In this document: positions 63,851 through 64,000 of the stretch, one piece after another
Numbering within the stretch: the stretch's first letter is position 1
How the letters are laid out: every line of letters begins with the position of its first letter
Source of the DNA: Acidicapsa acidisoli
Lineage (GTDB): Bacteria; Acidobacteriota; Terriglobia; Terriglobales; Acidobacteriaceae
DNA: 64,000 nt
Assembly: GCF_025685625.1 (NCBI RefSeq)
Contig: NZ_JAGSYI010000001.1
Span: forward strand, 124,001 to 188,000
Reading direction: 5' to 3'
Notes under the pieces: model-generated
The model's input: only the letters and a program-made list of their open reading frames with translations
What the model was told of the DNA's origin: nothing
Databases searched by the model: none
Made by a program: the position numbers and the translations under genes

Positions 63851-64000
63851 CTATCGAGCACTGGCCCCGGCATAATTACTTGATCCATCTTTGGCGTCAC
63901 GATAGGACGGGTCGACGTTGTAAATCGTAACGCGATACTCAGATGCGAAATCGGCATAAATCACTGAGACTTGAATCCCTGAACGCAGCAATTCGCTGTT
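63851..64000 (-). CDS. Unidentified gene, 3' end only
   Basis: The last 49 codons and the stop of a minus-strand gene enter from the right edge. They read LLRSGIQVSVIYADFASEYR, VTIYNVDPSYRDAKDGSSNY and AGASAR. The end is polar with Tyr, Asp and Ser, without membrane helix or sorting signal. I do not recognise it. It lies 69 bases upstream of the small peptide gene and could be part of the same locus. Confidence 0.5.
   Translation of the reverse strand, partial: NSELLRSGIQVSVIYADFASEYRVTIYNVDPSYRDAKDGSSNYAGASAR

Overview
The window reads as chromosomal DNA of an acidobacterium, probably Terriglobia (the Granulicella, Edaphobacter, Terriglobus type). The evidence is an Oar-like TonB receptor with an N-terminal carboxypeptidase-regulatory domain, a HAF-repeat exported protein, triple-Y sensor kinase remains, Tat-exported GH92 and Gfo/Idh/MocA enzymes, and moderately high GC. 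This is inferred from family content; no database search was possible.

Left flank (1-10136): the 3' end of cydB, then an acetoin module (alsD-alsS), a four-gene efflux operon (TolC, YtcA lipoprotein, HlyD adaptor, FUSC pump), the 5'-truncated remains of a triple-Y histidine kinase, and a decayed toxin-antitoxin pair (excisionase-fold antitoxin with a frameshift, PIN toxin cut to 26 codons).

Possible island (10137-60945): two 45-bp direct repeats, 44 of 45 bases identical, match the 3' half of tRNA-Glu(UUC) from the anticodon loop to CCA and enclose 50.7 kb. Neither copy has a tRNA 5' half, so they look like attachment-site relics. Inside are remnants of a DUF2809 gene, an IS6-type and an IS3-type transposase, a tyrosine recombinase fused to the 3' end of lhr, and a RepB-primase-like fragment close to the right repeat. 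The intact cargo includes ArsR/SRPBCC, DinB, HAF, TetR and LytTR genes; a putative glycosidase; a methyltransferase with an iron alcohol dehydrogenase; GH92; Lhr helicase; a double hybrid histidine kinase with two response regulators; and a Gfo/Idh/MocA enzyme. A glycan module holds a GH38 alpha-mannosidase, a LacI regulator and a TonB receptor, joined by two near-identical LacI-type operators.

The most novel locus is 36483-48375 on the minus strand: a tightly packed operon of one small and five large proteins of no family I recognise. All five large products carry related versions of one module (an F-Y-Y-L-P signature, later an 'IF-hydrophobic-L ... G-hydrophobic-IY' block), and several continue into tandem beta-rich segments. 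A 45-codon ORF and a repeated 10-bp element lie in the only long gap of this operon.

Right flank (60946-64000): an HprK-related kinase, a nucleotidyltransferase-family protein and a 64-residue peptide with a hydrophobic tail form a compact module like those of peptide-modification systems. An unidentified gene runs off the window end.
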